A stretch of DNA of 64,000 nucleotides from Veillonellaceae bacterium (lineage in GTDB: Bacteria; Bacillota; Negativicutes; Veillonellales; Negativicoccaceae): the NCBI GenBank assembly GCA_022771805.1, contig JALELM010000003.1, positions 62,001-126,000 on the forward strand, written 5' to 3'. Every line of letters starts with the position of its first letter. Within the stretch, counting starts at the first letter, position 1. The notes under the pieces were generated by a model. The model searched no databases and was not told the DNA's origin. It saw only the letters and a list, made by a program, of their open reading frames with translations. The translations under genes and the position numbers were made by a program. Of this stretch, positions 38,581-48,917 are shown one piece after another.

Positions 38581-39431
38581 GGTTGCACCGTCCATACTTT
38601 TTTCGGGTGTATATAGCGGCCGTCGCCCTCGGCCGTACCGAGAAATTCATTCTCCGCCCACACGGTCACCGTCCCCTGTACCGCCGCGGGAACGGTCATG
38701 CCGTTGCGAAAGCGGGCTCCTTCCGTTGCATCGAGCTCCGTCCGCGGCAAATGCGCGACAATCGTCTCCGCCGGCGCGCAGACCGTCTCCGGTGCGGCCG
38801 CAATTTCCTCGAGGGCATGCGCCGTCTCCAGGCAAAAGCTGCCGACCCGCTCCCGCAGGAGGAAGGACATGGTCATCGCCGTTCCCGCCGCGGCCGCCAG
38901 ATCCCGCCCGAGCGCACGGATATACGTGCCGCCGGAACAAATGATCCGCGCCCGCAACACGGGCGGTTGCCAAGTCGTAATGACAAATTCGTCCAGCCGA
39001 ATTTCCCGCTCCGGCAATTCCACTTGTTGTTGCGTACGGGCGAGTTCATATGCCTTGCGCCCGCCGATTTTTACCGCCGAATATGCGGACGGGCGCTGGC
39101 GAATCGTCCCGAGGAATGTATTCGCCAGCTGCTGCCACGCCGCCATATCCCACGCCGGAACGGTCGCCGCGGCCGTTACCGTTCCCGCAGTATCTTCCGT
39201 ATCCGTCGAGCAACCGACAAGCCATTCCGCCCGGTATATTTTCGGTTCGGTCGGCGCGTATTCCAGCAGCCGTGTCGCACGCCCGAGGAAGACGGGCAGC
39301 ACGCCCGCCGCCGCCGGATCCAGCGTGCCGGCATGGCCGACACGTTTTTGGCCGTAAATGCGCCGAACGGCGGACACGACATCATGTGACGTCATGCCCG
39401 CCGGTTTCAAGACATTAAGAACTCCGTCCAT
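38577..39431 (-). CDS. truB: tRNA pseudouridine(55) synthase TruB
   Basis: 284 aa. GVLNVLKPAGMTSHDVV, the catalytic-Asp motif VGHAGTLDPAAAGVLP, and SAYSAVKIGGRKAYELAR are diagnostic, with a C-terminal PUA-like segment. It forms pseudouridine 55 in tRNA T-loops. Start MDGVLNV at 39431; overlaps nrnA by 17 nt. Confidence 0.95.
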   Translation of the reverse strand: MDGVLNVLKPAGMTSHDVVSAVRRIYGQKRVGHAGTLDPAAAGVLPVFLGRATRLLEYAPTEPKIYRAEWLVGCSTDTEDTAGTVTAAATVPAWDMAAWQQLANTFLGTIRQRPSAYSAVKIGGRKAYELARTQQQVELPEREIRLDEFVITTWQPPVLRARIICSGGTYIRALGRDLAAAAGTAMTMSFLLRERVGSFCLETAHALEEIAAAPETVCAPAETIVAHLPRTELDATEGARFRNGMTVPAAVQGTVTVWAENEFLGTAEGDGRYIHPKKVWTVQP

Positions 39432-40371
39432 CACGTACCCAACTTTCCGCAAGCGGCACTACCTTGGCGACAGCTTCCGCCAACGGCAGATCCACCGTAC
39501 AGCCCGCCGCGCGGATATGCCCGCCACCGCCGAATACGGCCGCCAATTTGCTGACATCCGTATATTCCTGCGAGCGGAAGGAGATCCGCGTATGATCCGG
39601 GCGGTCATACTTGAACTGAATGGTCAACTCGATGCCCTGCACATTGCGCGCCAACATAAGATAGTTGTCGACATATTCTCCGGCCAAAGCCATCGCTTCT
39701 TCATCCATGACGATGTAGTTCAGCCGGCCGTCCGCCGCCGTCCGCAACGTGCTCATAATCGGCCCCATCGCATGCAATGCCTCCGGCGGCAGCGAATCCA
39801 TCGCCCGGGAAATTTCCGGCGGCTGCGCACCGCGTTCCAGCAGTTCCGCCGCCATACGCAAGGTGCGCGCCGAGGTATTCGGGAAGCTGAAGAAGCCGCA
39901 ATCGGTCGCAATGGCCATGTACAGAGCCTGCGCCATGCTCGGCGTAATTTCCCAGCCCCAATCGAGGAACAGTGCCGTCAGTATTTCTCCCGTCGCCGCG
40001 GCTTGCGGCTCGAGATAGAGCGCATCGGCATAGTCCGGATTGCTCACGTGGTGATCGATATTGACCACCGGCGCTTGCGGCCAGGCAATGTCTCCCGCCC
40101 GATCCGGCGTGCTGAGGTCGAGGAAAAAGATCGTGTCGTAGGCTTTGTCCGGCAGTTCGTTCACCGCATCGCGCAACACCGGCAGAAACTCGAATTTCCG
40201 ATCCGGGCGATCGGCAAAGAGAGCATCCGCAGCCGCGCCGCGATTACGCAGCGCTTCCGTAAACGCCAACACCGAGCCGACGGCATCGCCGTCGGGGCTG
40301 ATGTGGCCGACCACCAGCGCACACTGCGTTTCTTCCGCATACTTGCGAAGAGTTTCCGCATCAATCTTCAT
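39415..40371 (-). CDS. nrnA: bifunctional oligoribonuclease/PAP phosphatase NrnA (DHH family)
   Basis: 318 aa DHH/DHHA1 phosphoesterase. VVGHISPDGDAVGS, FLDLSTPDRAG and the signature NIDHHVSN bind the metals; the DHHA1 end contains SFRSQEYTDVSKLAAVFGGGGHIRAAGC. It degrades nano-RNA and 3'-phosphoadenosine-5'-phosphate. It sits between rbfA and truB, overlapping both slightly. Confidence 0.93.
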   Translation of the reverse strand: MKIDAETLRKYAEETQCALVVGHISPDGDAVGSVLAFTEALRNRGAAADALFADRPDRKFEFLPVLRDAVNELPDKAYDTIFFLDLSTPDRAGDIAWPQAPVVNIDHHVSNPDYADALYLEPQAAATGEILTALFLDWGWEITPSMAQALYMAIATDCGFFSFPNTSARTLRMAAELLERGAQPPEISRAMDSLPPEALHAMGPIMSTLRTAADGRLNYIVMDEEAMALAGEYVDNYLMLARNVQGIELTIQFKYDRPDHTRISFRSQEYTDVSKLAAVFGGGGHIRAAGCTVDLPLAEAVAKVVPLAESWVRDGRSS

Positions 40372-40726
40372 GCTTCTCCTCCCCGTCTTGGCGGATCTGT
40401 TTCAAAACGGCCTCGATCCGATTGCCGTAGTCGATCGATGTATCCAGCGCAAATTCAATATCCGGCGTCAGGCGCAGTTGCAGTCGGCTGCCGAGTTCGC
40501 GCCGGATGAATCCTTTCGCGCGCCGCAGGGCCTCCCACGATGCCGCCTTTTCTTCTTCCTTGCCGAACAGACTGACATAGATCGTCGCCTGCTGCAGGTC
40601 GCCGGTTACCGCAACGTCGGTGACCGTGACAAAGCCCAACCGGGGATCTTTCAGATCACGCAGCAGCATCTGACCGACTTCCTGCTTGATAAATTCCTGC
40701 AATTTCTGTACGCGTACTTTTGCCAT
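40361..40726 (-). CDS. rbfA: 30S ribosome-binding factor RbfA
   Basis: 121 aa single KH-like domain. RVQKLQEFIKQEVGQMLLRDLKDPRLGFVTVTDV and a C-terminal LRLTPDIEFALDTSIDYGNRIEAVL match the family from end to end. It assists 16S 5'-end maturation during 30S assembly. Located 15 nt after infB. Confidence 0.95.
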   Translation of the reverse strand: MAKVRVQKLQEFIKQEVGQMLLRDLKDPRLGFVTVTDVAVTGDLQQATIYVSLFGKEEEKAASWEALRRAKGFIRRELGSRLQLRLTPDIEFALDTSIDYGNRIEAVLKQIRQDGEEKHED

Positions 40727-40741
40727 AGTCTCCCTCCGTTC

Positions 40742-43324
40742 TTATTCCAAGGTTTGTTCGATTTCTTCTTCCGTAAAGGCCTCGATGACGTCGCCTTCCT
40801 TGACGTCGCGGTAGCTTTCAATGGCAATCCCGCATTCGTAGCCTTCCGCCACTTCACGCACATCGTCTTTGAAGCGCCGCAGGGAAGCGATATGTCCTTC
40901 GTGAATGACAATCCCGTCGCGAATAAGCCGCAGTGACGCGGAATTCGTGATCTTGCCTTCCGTTACGTACGAGCCGGCCACGATCACCCTCGGTGTCGGG
41001 ATGACTTGCCGCACTTCCGCCCGACCGAGCACCAGTTCGCGGAACTTCGGCGCGAGCATCCCCTGCATCGCCATCTTCACGTCGTCGATCGCATCGTAGA
41101 TGACGCGATAGGTACGCATATCGACCTTTTCTTCTTCCGCAATCCGGCGCACCTGTGCATCCGGGCGAACGTTGAAGCCGATGATCAGCGCATTGGCCGC
41201 CGAGGCGAGCATGATATCCGATTCGGAAATTGCGCCCACGCCCGCATGGACGATATCGATCCGGACTTCCGGATTCTTAATTCCTTCAAAGGATTGGCGC
41301 AGTGCTTCGACGGAACCCTGTACGTCCGCTTTGCTGACGATGTTGAGGTTCTTGAGCTCGCCTTCCTTGATTTGGTTGAAAAGATCGTCCAGCGTGACTT
41401 TCTGCGCCCGGTTCTGTTCTTCGTATTTCTGCTTGGCGATGCGTTTTTCCGCGATCGAGCGCGCCCGGCGTTCGTCCATCGCATAGATCAGTTCGCCCGC
41501 CGGCGGTACTTCGGAAAGGCCGAGAATTTCGACCGGCGTGGACGGCTCGGCTTTTTTCACCGCATCGCCCGTGTCGCTGTTCATCGCCCGCACGCGGCCG
41601 TATGCCGTACCGGCCACGATACCGTCGCCGATATGCATCGTCCCGTGCTGGATCAGCACCGTCACTACCGGGCCGCGGCCTTTATCCAGCTCCCCTTCGA
41701 TAACGACACCGACCGCATCGCGATCCGGATTCGCTTTCAGTTCCAACACTTCCGCAACGAGCAGGATGTTTTCCAGCAAATCGTCGATGCCCATGCTTTT
41801 TTTCGCGGAAACCGGCACCATAATGACATCCCCGCCCCAGTCTTCGGCGAGCAGGCCGTGTTCCGCCAATTGCTGCCGGATGTGATCCGGATTTGCCGTC
41901 GGCTTATCGATTTTGTTAATCGCCACGACAATCGGCACCTTGGCCGCTTTGGCGTGGTTGATCGCTTCAATGGTCTGCGGCATGACCCCGTCGTCCGCCG
42001 CGACGACCAGTACCGCAATATCCGTGACTTGCGCCCCGCGCGCACGCATTGCCGTAAAGGCTTCATGCCCCGGCGTATCGAGAAAGACGATCTTCTTTCC
42101 TTCGTAGCGGATCCGGTATGCCCCGATATGCTGGGTAATGCCTCCCGCTTCGCGCGCCGTGACATTCGTCTTGCGGATGGTGTCGAGCAGCGATGTCTTG
42201 CCGTGGTCGACATGACCCATGATGGTCACGACCGGCGGCCGCAGCTGCAAATCTTCCGGCGCATCGACGATTTCTTCGATTTCCGTATCGTCTTCTTCCG
42301 GTGGCAACTCCGTCAACGTAATGCCGTATTCGTCCGCCAGGAGCTCGATCGCATCCCGATCGACTTCCTGGTTGATGGTCGCCATAATCCCCAACAGCAT
42401 CAACCGCTTGATTACATCGCCGACTTCCTTGCGGAAGAGTTCGGCCAATTCTTTGACCGTCACGCTCGGCGGCAAGGCTACTTCCGTCACGGCTTCCACT
42501 TCAGTCGTGCGCTCGTTGCGCTTATTGCGCTGCGACTTGGACTTGCGAATGGATTCCGCCAGCAACGAAGTGCCGCGCTCGCGGTTGCGGCGCTCCTCGT
42601 TACGATTGCGATTCCGCCGCTCGTTGCGCTTGCCGCGCTTCTGTTCCTTCTGCTCTGCCGCGGGCGCCGCCGCAACGCGTTCCTCACGCCGCGGTTGCCG
42701 TTCGGTTCGTTGCGACCGTTCGGTTCGTTGCGGTCGCTCTGCACCGCTTTCCTTGCGAGCCGGCCGCGCCGGGCGCTCCTTCTTTGCCTGTTGCGGTTTT
42801 TCCTGCCGCGGTTTTTCCTGTTTGTCGGCGGATTCTTTTGCCGGCTGCTTCGTTTGCGCCGCAGCTGCCGGTTTCGCCGGTTTCACCGGAGTTTCCTGCG
42901 CCGGAGCCGCCGCGACCTTCTGTTTCGGTGCGGCCGGTTTCGCTTCTGCGGCCGGTTTCGCTGCCGCTTTTGCCGGGGTCGCCGGTTTCGCGGCCGACTC
43001 TTTCTTGGCGGTTTCTTTCTTCGCCTGTTCTTCCCATTTGCGACCGCGACCGTCCGTCAAGAATTCTTCCTTCGGCTTGCCGGATTTCTGATCGAAACGC
43101 ACCGTACGCACCGGGCCGCGGCGGCGTTTCGCACCGCTTGCCGCCGGTGCTTTCACCGGTTCCGGAAGCGGCGCAAACGCACGCTCCAGTACCGCCTGAC
43201 CCGCTTCATCCACCGTGCTGGTATGACTGGATACCGTTACCTGATGTGCGCGCAGCGTTTCGATGATCTCCTTCGATTCTTTATTATATTTTTTTGCCAG
43301 TTCCCATACTCGAAGTTTCTGCAT
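40742..43324 (-). CDS. infB: translation initiation factor IF-2
   Basis: 860 aa. IF2_N motif at the start ([21 protein letters not shown]), then a long low-complexity Ala/Lys/Pro and Arg/Asn/Glu-rich linker (about 60-245). The GTPase follows, with [19 protein letters not shown] and NKIDK, then domains II-IV. It delivers fMet-tRNA to the 30S subunit. The linker makes long open frames on both opposite-strand frames, which are not genes. Confidence 0.97.
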   Translation of the reverse strand: MQKLRVWELAKKYNKESKEIIETLRAHQVTVSSHTSTVDEAGQAVLERAFAPLPEPVKAPAASGAKRRRGPVRTVRFDQKSGKPKEEFLTDGRGRKWEEQAKKETAKKESAAKPATPAKAAAKPAAEAKPAAPKQKVAAAPAQETPVKPAKPAAAAQTKQPAKESADKQEKPRQEKPQQAKKERPARPARKESGAERPQRTERSQRTERQPRREERVAAAPAAEQKEQKRGKRNERRNRNRNEERRNRERGTSLLAESIRKSKSQRNKRNERTTEVEAVTEVALPPSVTVKELAELFRKEVGDVIKRLMLLGIMATINQEVDRDAIELLADEYGITLTELPPEEDDTEIEEIVDAPEDLQLRPPVVTIMGHVDHGKTSLLDTIRKTNVTAREAGGITQHIGAYRIRYEGKKIVFLDTPGHEAFTAMRARGAQVTDIAVLVVAADDGVMPQTIEAINHAKAAKVPIVVAINKIDKPTANPDHIRQQLAEHGLLAEDWGGDVIMVPVSAKKSMGIDDLLENILLVAEVLELKANPDRDAVGVVIEGELDKGRGPVVTVLIQHGTMHIGDGIVAGTAYGRVRAMNSDTGDAVKKAEPSTPVEILGLSEVPPAGELIYAMDERRARSIAEKRIAKQKYEEQNRAQKVTLDDLFNQIKEGELKNLNIVSKADVQGSVEALRQSFEGIKNPEVRIDIVHAGVGAISESDIMLASAANALIIGFNVRPDAQVRRIAEEEKVDMRTYRVIYDAIDDVKMAMQGMLAPKFRELVLGRAEVRQVIPTPRVIVAGSYVTEGKITNSASLRLIRDGIVIHEGHIASLRRFKDDVREVAEGYECGIAIESYRDVKEGDVIEAFTEEEIEQTLE

Positions 43325-43333
43325 AGTTCCTCC

Positions 43334-43639
43334 TTACTCGTCCAACCGTTGTCGAATCGCCGCCGCCAGACCCGCATCCGTTACCAGAAGGGCTACCCGC
43401 CGGGCTTTCCCCACTGCCTGTCCCAGCTCTTCCGCCGTGCCGTGAACCAGGTACGGAATGTGTTCGCGTTTCGCCAAATGCTCATATTTCTCGCGATTGT
43501 TCCGGCCGCAATCCGCCGCAATGATGAGGAGGGCTCCGTCACCGCGCCGCAGGTATGTCTCCAATGTCGCATCACCCGATACGATCTTCCCTGCCCGCTG
43601 CGCCAACCCCAACAGCGACAATCCGCTCCCGCTCGTCAT
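43334..43639 (-). CDS. ylxQ: L7Ae/YlxQ-family RNA-binding protein
   Basis: 101 aa L7Ae/L30e/S12e fold. LSLLGLAQRAGKIVSGDATLETYLRRG, LLIIAADCGRNNREKYEHLAKREHIPYL and the C-terminal VALLVTDAGLAAAI match YlxQ, a kink-turn RNA binder of the nusA-infB operon. Start at 43639 is inside the ylxR stop (ATGA). Confidence 0.9.
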   Translation of the reverse strand: MTSGSGLSLLGLAQRAGKIVSGDATLETYLRRGDGALLIIAADCGRNNREKYEHLAKREHIPYLVHGTAEELGQAVGKARRVALLVTDAGLAAAIRQRLDE

Positions 43640-43896
43640 GACCGGGTTTCCGACAAACTTTCGTATACTTCTTTCGGGACGGCACGTTTGAGCGATCGTT
43701 CCAGACCGCGCGACTTGTAGGCTTTTTCCAGACACTCCCGTGACCGGCAGACATAGGCTCCGCGCCCCGGTGCCTTGCCGGTTTCGTCTTTGAAAATTCC
43801 CCCCGCCGCATTGGCGACAATACGCACCAATTCCCGTTTATCTTTTTGTTCGTTGCAGCCGATACACCGCCGCAACGGTACTTTTCTTACTTTCAT
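43636..43896 (-). CDS. ylxR: YlxR-family RNA-binding protein (RnpM/YlxR)
   Basis: 86 aa DUF448 protein with the core PLRRCIGCNEQKDKRELVRIV and GRGAYVCRSRECLEKA, including the paired cysteines. The family acts in RNA metabolism; in B. subtilis the homologue modulates RNase P. The ATG at 43896 has GGAG 8 nt upstream; a GTG at 43905 overlapping the nusA stop is the alternative. Confidence 0.9.
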   Translation of the reverse strand: MKVRKVPLRRCIGCNEQKDKRELVRIVANAAGGIFKDETGKAPGRGAYVCRSRECLEKAYKSRGLERSLKRAVPKEVYESLSETRS

Positions 43897-43901
43897 ACGC
43901 C

Positions 43902-45032
43902 TCACTCCGCGTCCGTTGCAAATTCTTCACTCAATGCCTCTTCCGCATCGAATGCTTCCTCCGCCGCTTCGTCATCGTAGAAATCCTCGAAGCCTTCTTC
44001 TTCCGCCTGGGATTCGCTCTTGATGTCGATTTTCCAATTCGTCAGCTTGGCCGCCAAGCGGGCGTTCTGCCCCGCCTTGCCGATCGCCAGCGACAGCTGG
44101 TAGTCCGGCACGATGACGTGCGATATTTTTTCGTCGTCCCAGACGCTGACCGAAACGACCTTCGACGGACTCAACGATTGGGCAATGTACAGCGCCGGGT
44201 CTTCATCCCAACGCACGATGTCGATCTTTTCGTCATGCAATTCATCGACGATCGCCTGCACGCGTTGTCCCTTCGGGCCGACACAAGCACCGATCGGATC
44301 GACGTTGCCGTCCACCGAGTACACGGAAATTTTGGAGCGGGAGCCCGCCTCGCGTGCCACCGACTTGATTTCTACCGTACCGTCCTGGATTTCCGGCACT
44401 TCCAACTCGAAAAGGCGTTTCAAGAGCCCCGGATGTGTCCGCGACAGAATAATCTGCGGCCCTTTCGCCGTCTTTTTCACTTCGACGACATAGCATTTCA
44501 GACGCATCTTCGGGCGGTAGCGTTCCCCCGGGATCTGTTCCGTCAGCGGCAAGATGCCTTCCGTCTTGCCGAGACCGACGTAGACCGTTTTCGTGTCGAT
44601 CCGCTCGATGATGCCCGTCAGGATATCTCCCTGGCGACCGATGAACTCATCATATATCGCATCGCGCTCCGCTTCCCGCAGTTTTTGAATCATGACCTGC
44701 TTAGCCGTCTGCGCCGCCATGCGACCGAAGTTTTTCGGCGTCACGTCCAATTGGACGATATCGCCGAGTTCATACGCCGGATTGATCTCTTTCGCGTGCG
44801 CCAAACCAATTTCCAGATCCGGTTCCGCGACCTCTTCGACAACAGTCTTATTGGCATAGATTGTATAGGCGCCCGTTTCGCGGTTCAGCGTGACGCGCGC
44901 TTCCGCCGCCGAGCCTGTTTCGCGTTTGTATGCGGTCAGCAATACCGCTTCCAACGAATCGAAAATAACGTCTTCCGACAGGCCCTTCTGTTCTTTCAGA
45001 AAATGTACTGCCTGCAATAACTCCTGGTTCAC
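43902..45032 (-). CDS. nusA: transcription termination/antitermination protein NusA
   Basis: 376 aa. N-terminal RNAP-binding domain ([22 protein letters not shown]), S1 domain around [21 protein letters not shown], two KH domains ([17 protein letters not shown] and [17 protein letters not shown]), and an acidic tail ([23 protein letters not shown]). The start is best taken as GTG at 45032, with GGGAGG 6 nt upstream; the frame remains open to a TTG at 45056 inside rimP. No C-terminal AR repeats, as usual in Firmicutes. Confidence 0.95.
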   Translation of the reverse strand: MNQELLQAVHFLKEQKGLSEDVIFDSLEAVLLTAYKRETGSAAEARVTLNRETGAYTIYANKTVVEEVAEPDLEIGLAHAKEINPAYELGDIVQLDVTPKNFGRMAAQTAKQVMIQKLREAERDAIYDEFIGRQGDILTGIIERIDTKTVYVGLGKTEGILPLTEQIPGERYRPKMRLKCYVVEVKKTAKGPQIILSRTHPGLLKRLFELEVPEIQDGTVEIKSVAREAGSRSKISVYSVDGNVDPIGACVGPKGQRVQAIVDELHDEKIDIVRWDEDPALYIAQSLSPSKVVSVSVWDDEKISHVIVPDYQLSLAIGKAGQNARLAAKLTNWKIDIKSESQAEEEGFEDFYDDEAAEEAFDAEEALSEEFATDAE

Positions 45033-45045
45033 TTTATTCCTCCCG

Positions 45046-45507
45046 CTAAAACTCAAAATGCAGTCGCATCTGCGCGATTTGTTTTCGTTCCAATTCCCAT
45101 TCCCCGGCTTCGGTCGTCAAGCGGATTCGTCCGTCCTGTGTCAGACCGCCCAACTTCGCGGTAAACTCTTTTTTCCCTTCGTGCGCCGAGTACAGTTTCA
45201 CATCGACTTTCCGGCCGGTAAAGCGTTCTATGTCACGATCCTTTTTGATGATGCGATCCACCCCCGGTGAAGATACTTCCAGCAGGTAATTCTCCGCAAT
45301 CGGATCCGCTTCGTCCAGCACCGCGCTGATCTGTTCGCTCAACCGACCGCAGTCGTCCAGATCGACACCGCCTTCTCTGTCAATGTAAACGCGCAAAAAC
45401 CGATCGTGCTCGCGGACGTATTCCACATCGACGAGTTCCATGCCTGCCGCCTCAACCAATGGTGTAATCAGCTCTTCCACCTGTGCGGCAATACCTTTTT
45501 GTGCCAT
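45046..45507 (-). CDS. rimP: ribosome maturation factor RimP
   Basis: 153 aa. VEELITPLVEAAGMELVDVEYVREHDRFLRVYIDREGGVDLDDC and YLLEVSSPGVDR are RimP hallmarks. It promotes 30S assembly and opens the rimP-nusA-ylxR-ylxQ-infB-rbfA-nrnA-truB-ribF operon. Confidence 0.95.
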   Translation of the reverse strand: MAQKGIAAQVEELITPLVEAAGMELVDVEYVREHDRFLRVYIDREGGVDLDDCGRLSEQISAVLDEADPIAENYLLEVSSPGVDRIIKKDRDIERFTGRKVDVKLYSAHEGKKEFTAKLGGLTQDGRIRLTTEAGEWELERKQIAQMRLHFEF

Positions 45508-45542
45508 ATGCTCCCCTCCTGTCCGGTTCGGATCATAGAAAA

Positions 45543-45562
45543 GAGTGAGCCGCAGCTCACTC
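45543..45562 (-). promoter_or_regulatory. leader hairpin of the rimP-nusA operon, attenuator-like
   Basis: On the minus strand GAGTGAGC-TGCG-GCTCACTC (45562-45543), a perfect 8-bp stem, followed at once by TTTTCT. It lies between the promoter and the rimP RBS, where an intrinsic terminator would act as an attenuator for an operon that encodes NusA. Confidence 0.6.
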
Positions 45563-45591
45563 CTCCTTTTTCCTCAATAATTTCTTTAGTT

Positions 45592-45620
45592 ATTATAGCA
45601 TGTTCTCGTCCGCGTGACAA
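45592..45620 (-). promoter_or_regulatory. sigma-70-type promoter of the rimP-nusA-infB operon
   Basis: Minus strand TTGTCA (45620-45615), 17-nt spacer, perfect TATAAT (45597-45592). Confidence 0.85.
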
Positions 45621-45763
45621 GAATATCCTTGCCGCAATATTATTTCCCTTAGAATCTCCACAAATTTCGGCCGAAAACGGCATGTTTGTCTTCGGTTCAT
45701 TTCGGGTTCATAATTTGTTCCAGCGCCCTCAGAAATGGTTCTATTTCTCCGTTTCCAAGCAAA

Positions 45764-45791
45764 AAGTCTCCCGTCCGCAGACGGGAGACTT
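45764..45791 (-). terminator. intrinsic terminator after the RND pump gene
   Basis: Perfect 12-bp arms AAGTCTCCCGTC/GACGGGAGACTT with loop of 4, then TTTTTG on the minus strand, 5 nt after the acrB stop. No outer-membrane channel gene follows. Confidence 0.9.
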
Positions 45792-45795
45792 TACT

Positions 45796-48700
45796 TTATT
45801 TGCGGCGACGACTGCCGATTTTTTCTACGCTGACGAAGAGCATCGGAATGACGAAAATTCCCAATGCCGTCGCCGTCAGCATACCGAAGACGACCGTCGT
45901 TCCCATTTCCGAACGTGCCGCCGAACCGGCGCCCGTTGAGAGCGCCAACGGCAGACAGCCCAGAATGAACGCAAACGAAGTCATCAAAATCGGCCGCAGA
46001 CGAATTTTGGCCGCTTCCACCGCCGCCTGGGCGTAGTCCATGCCGTTATCGGCACGGATCTTCGCATATTCGACGATAAGAATGGCGTTCTTCGCCGCCA
46101 GACCGATGATCGTCAAGACGCCGATCTGGAAGTAGATATCGTTGTTGATATCGAAGAGCCAGCCGAAGAAGGCGACCCCCAAAACCCCTGTCGGCACGCT
46201 GAACATCACGGAGAACGGAACCTTCCAGCTTTCGTACAGCGCCGCCAATGCCAGGAATACGAAGAGGAACGCCAACAGCATGATGTACAGCACCTGGTCG
46301 CCCGAACGGACTTCCTGCGCCGACTGATCGGCAAATTCGTAGCCGTAGCCGGTCGGTAACACTTCTTCCGCCGTTTCCTGCAATGCCTGCAACGCCTGCC
46401 CCGAGCTGTAGCCCGTTGCGGCGGAACCGCCGATACGAATTGCCGGGTAGTTGTTATACCGCGTCGCAATCGCCTGCGAGCCCGCCTGCTTTACGGTGAT
46501 GAAGCTGCTCAACGGCAACATCGCCCCGTTGCTGCTGCGGACATGCAAATCCCGCAGGCTGTCCGTCGACATCCGGAAATCATGATCCGCTTCCGCCACT
46601 ACCTTGAAGCTGCGGCCGAACGCGCTGAAATCATTGATCTCCATTCCGCCGTAAAAGACTTGCAGAGCAGAATAAATATCACTCAAGGATACCCCCGCCT
46701 GTGCCGCCCGCTCCCGGTCGACATCGAATTGGTAGGAAGGCGTATCCAGTCGGAATGTCGTATACACACTCGCAATTTCCGGCCGCTGCTGTGCTTTTGC
46801 CAGGAAATTCTGCGCCACTTCGTTCATCGTTTCCACATCGTCCCCGCTGCGATTCTGCAGGTACAACGAGAAGCCGCCCGTCGAACCCAGACCGGGAATC
46901 GGCGGCGGGTTCATCGCCACGATGTTCGCTTCCGGTGTCTGCGCGCCGAAGATAAACGCTTTCTTGATGTAGTTATCGATCTGCGCATCCTTGCTGTCAC
47001 GCTCATCCCAGTGCTGCAGCTTGACAAAGGACATCGCCGCATTCTGTTTCGGGCCACCGGACAGGATATCAAAACCCGTTACGCCCATGATACTTTCCAC
47101 GGCCGGTTGCCCCTGCATGAACTCGGTGAATTTTTTGACCACATTATCCGTGCGCTGTGCCGTTGCACCTTCCGGTAATGTGATGGATGTTATGAAATAG
47201 CCGTTATCTTCCGGCGGCACGAACGCGGTCGGCATTTGCATGAAAAAGAATGCCGCAATGCCGGCGACCGCCGCCAATGACGCGATCGCCACGCCGAGCC
47301 GGTGGACGAACCGATCCAGCCAGGCGCCGTAACGTTCCGTCATCCGATCAAATCCGTCATTGAATTTGTGAAAGAACCGCTGCAGGCGCCCCTCCTCCGA
47401 CAGCGATTCATGCTTCAGCATGGTCGCACACAGTGCCGGCGTCAGCGTCAGCGCCACAAATGCGGAGATCGCAACGGACACCGCAATCGTCAGAGCGAAC
47501 TGCTTGTACAATACCCCCATGATACCGCCGAGGAATGCAACCGGTACGAACACGGCCGCCAATACGACCGCGATCCCGATAACCGGGCCGGATACTTTTT
47601 CCATGGCGGCGACGGTGGCGTCAACGGGATTGAGCCTGTTGTAGCGCATTTCATACTCAACGGCTTCAATTACGACGATGGCGTCATCCACGACCAGACC
47701 GATGGAAAGCACCATGGCAAACAAGGTCAGGGTATTGATCGTAAAGCCGAGGAACACAAAGGCGATGAAGGTCCCCAAAAGCGAAACCGGTACGGCGATC
47801 ATCGGAATGAGTGTCGCCCGCCAGTTCTGCAGGAACAGGAACACAATAAACAGTACCAGCAATAATGCTTCCACAAATGTATGCAATACCGCTTCCAGCG
47901 ACGCGACAACGAATTCCGTGTTGTCAACGACGATGCGGTAGTCCATATCCGCCGGGAAGGTCTTGGCATCCCGCTCGAGCGCCTCCTTGATGGCGGCTAC
48001 CGTTTCCAGCGCATTCGCCTCGCTGGTGAGCGAGAACGCGATCCCCACGACTTCTTCACCGTTGCCGCGGGCAATAAAGCCGTAGTCCCGCGAATCCAAA
48101 TCGATGCGCGCCACATCACCCAGGCGCAACAGACTGCCGTCCGGATTGGTGCGAATCACTATCTTGGCAAATTCTTCGGGCTTTTCCAGCTGACCGTCCA
48201 CCGAAATCGAATACTGGTATTGCTGTGTCGACGGCGCCGGATTCAGACCGATCGAACCCGCGGCGGCGCGTTGGTTCTGCACCTGTACCGCGCCCAGCAC
48301 GTCAGCGACCGCGACACCGTATTCCGACATCTTGGCCGGATTCAGCCAAATTCGCATCGCATAATCCGAGCCGAACTCGTTGACATTGCCGACCCCCGGA
48401 ATGGATTTCAATTCATCCATATAGTTCAGGCTGAAATAGTTCTTCAGAAAAGTCGGTGAATACGTCCCGTTCGGGCTGTATATATTGATGACCAGCGCCA
48501 TATCGCTGTTGGACTTCTGTATCGACAGGCCGAGCTGCCGCACGATGGACGGCAATTGCGCCTCCGCACGTGCCATGGCATTTTGTACCTGCACGGCGGC
48601 CATATCCGGATCCGCATCCGAGTCGAATTGAATACTCAGGCTGTACGATCCGTTCGAAGAGCTGCTCGACATCATGCTTTCGAAATTATCGATCCCGATG

Positions 48701-48906
48701 ACCTGTTTTTCCAGCACTTCCGCCACCGATTCACTGATGACCGCCGCATCCGCTCCCGGATACTGCGCCGAAACCCGCACTTGCGGCGGGGCAATGGCCG
48801 GATAGCGGTCGATCGGCAGCGAGAACATGCAGAGCAGGCCGATAATGGAAATGATCAGCGTGACTACGATCGCAAAAATGGGTCGTCGAATGAAAAACTT
48901 AGACAC
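45796..48906 (-). CDS. RND efflux pump inner-membrane transporter, AcrB/HAE1 family
   Basis: 1036 aa, the usual length. MSKFFIRRPIFAIVVTLIIS at the start, twelve TM helices in two halves separated by large periplasmic loops, proton-relay acidic pair in GLVVDDAIVVIEAVE (TM4), and typical RND segments SIQFDSDADPDMAAVQVQNA and PTGVLGVAFFGWLF. It exports hydrophobic compounds by proton antiport together with a periplasmic adaptor and an outer-membrane channel. Substrates are not predictable. Confidence 0.93.
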   Translation of the reverse strand: MSKFFIRRPIFAIVVTLIISIIGLLCMFSLPIDRYPAIAPPQVRVSAQYPGADAAVISESVAEVLEKQVIGIDNFESMMSSSSSNGSYSLSIQFDSDADPDMAAVQVQNAMARAEAQLPSIVRQLGLSIQKSNSDMALVINIYSPNGTYSPTFLKNYFSLNYMDELKSIPGVGNVNEFGSDYAMRIWLNPAKMSEYGVAVADVLGAVQVQNQRAAAGSIGLNPAPSTQQYQYSISVDGQLEKPEEFAKIVIRTNPDGSLLRLGDVARIDLDSRDYGFIARGNGEEVVGIAFSLTSEANALETVAAIKEALERDAKTFPADMDYRIVVDNTEFVVASLEAVLHTFVEALLLVLFIVFLFLQNWRATLIPMIAVPVSLLGTFIAFVFLGFTINTLTLFAMVLSIGLVVDDAIVVIEAVEYEMRYNRLNPVDATVAAMEKVSGPVIGIAVVLAAVFVPVAFLGGIMGVLYKQFALTIAVSVAISAFVALTLTPALCATMLKHESLSEEGRLQRFFHKFNDGFDRMTERYGAWLDRFVHRLGVAIASLAAVAGIAAFFFMQMPTAFVPPEDNGYFITSITLPEGATAQRTDNVVKKFTEFMQGQPAVESIMGVTGFDILSGGPKQNAAMSFVKLQHWDERDSKDAQIDNYIKKAFIFGAQTPEANIVAMNPPPIPGLGSTGGFSLYLQNRSGDDVETMNEVAQNFLAKAQQRPEIASVYTTFRLDTPSYQFDVDRERAAQAGVSLSDIYSALQVFYGGMEINDFSAFGRSFKVVAEADHDFRMSTDSLRDLHVRSSNGAMLPLSSFITVKQAGSQAIATRYNNYPAIRIGGSAATGYSSGQALQALQETAEEVLPTGYGYEFADQSAQEVRSGDQVLYIMLLAFLFVFLALAALYESWKVPFSVMFSVPTGVLGVAFFGWLFDINNDIYFQIGVLTIIGLAAKNAILIVEYAKIRADNGMDYAQAAVEAAKIRLRPILMTSFAFILGCLPLALSTGAGSAARSEMGTTVVFGMLTATALGIFVIPMLFVSVEKIGSRRRK

Positions 48907-48917
48907 TTCGCCCTCCC

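Noticed and set aside
42500-43060. Repetitive DNA in the infB 5' part
   Set aside because: It is the usual low-complexity Ala/Lys/Pro and Arg/Asn-rich linker of IF-2, not a mobile or CRISPR repeat. No CRISPR array or insertion sequence was seen anywhere in the window.
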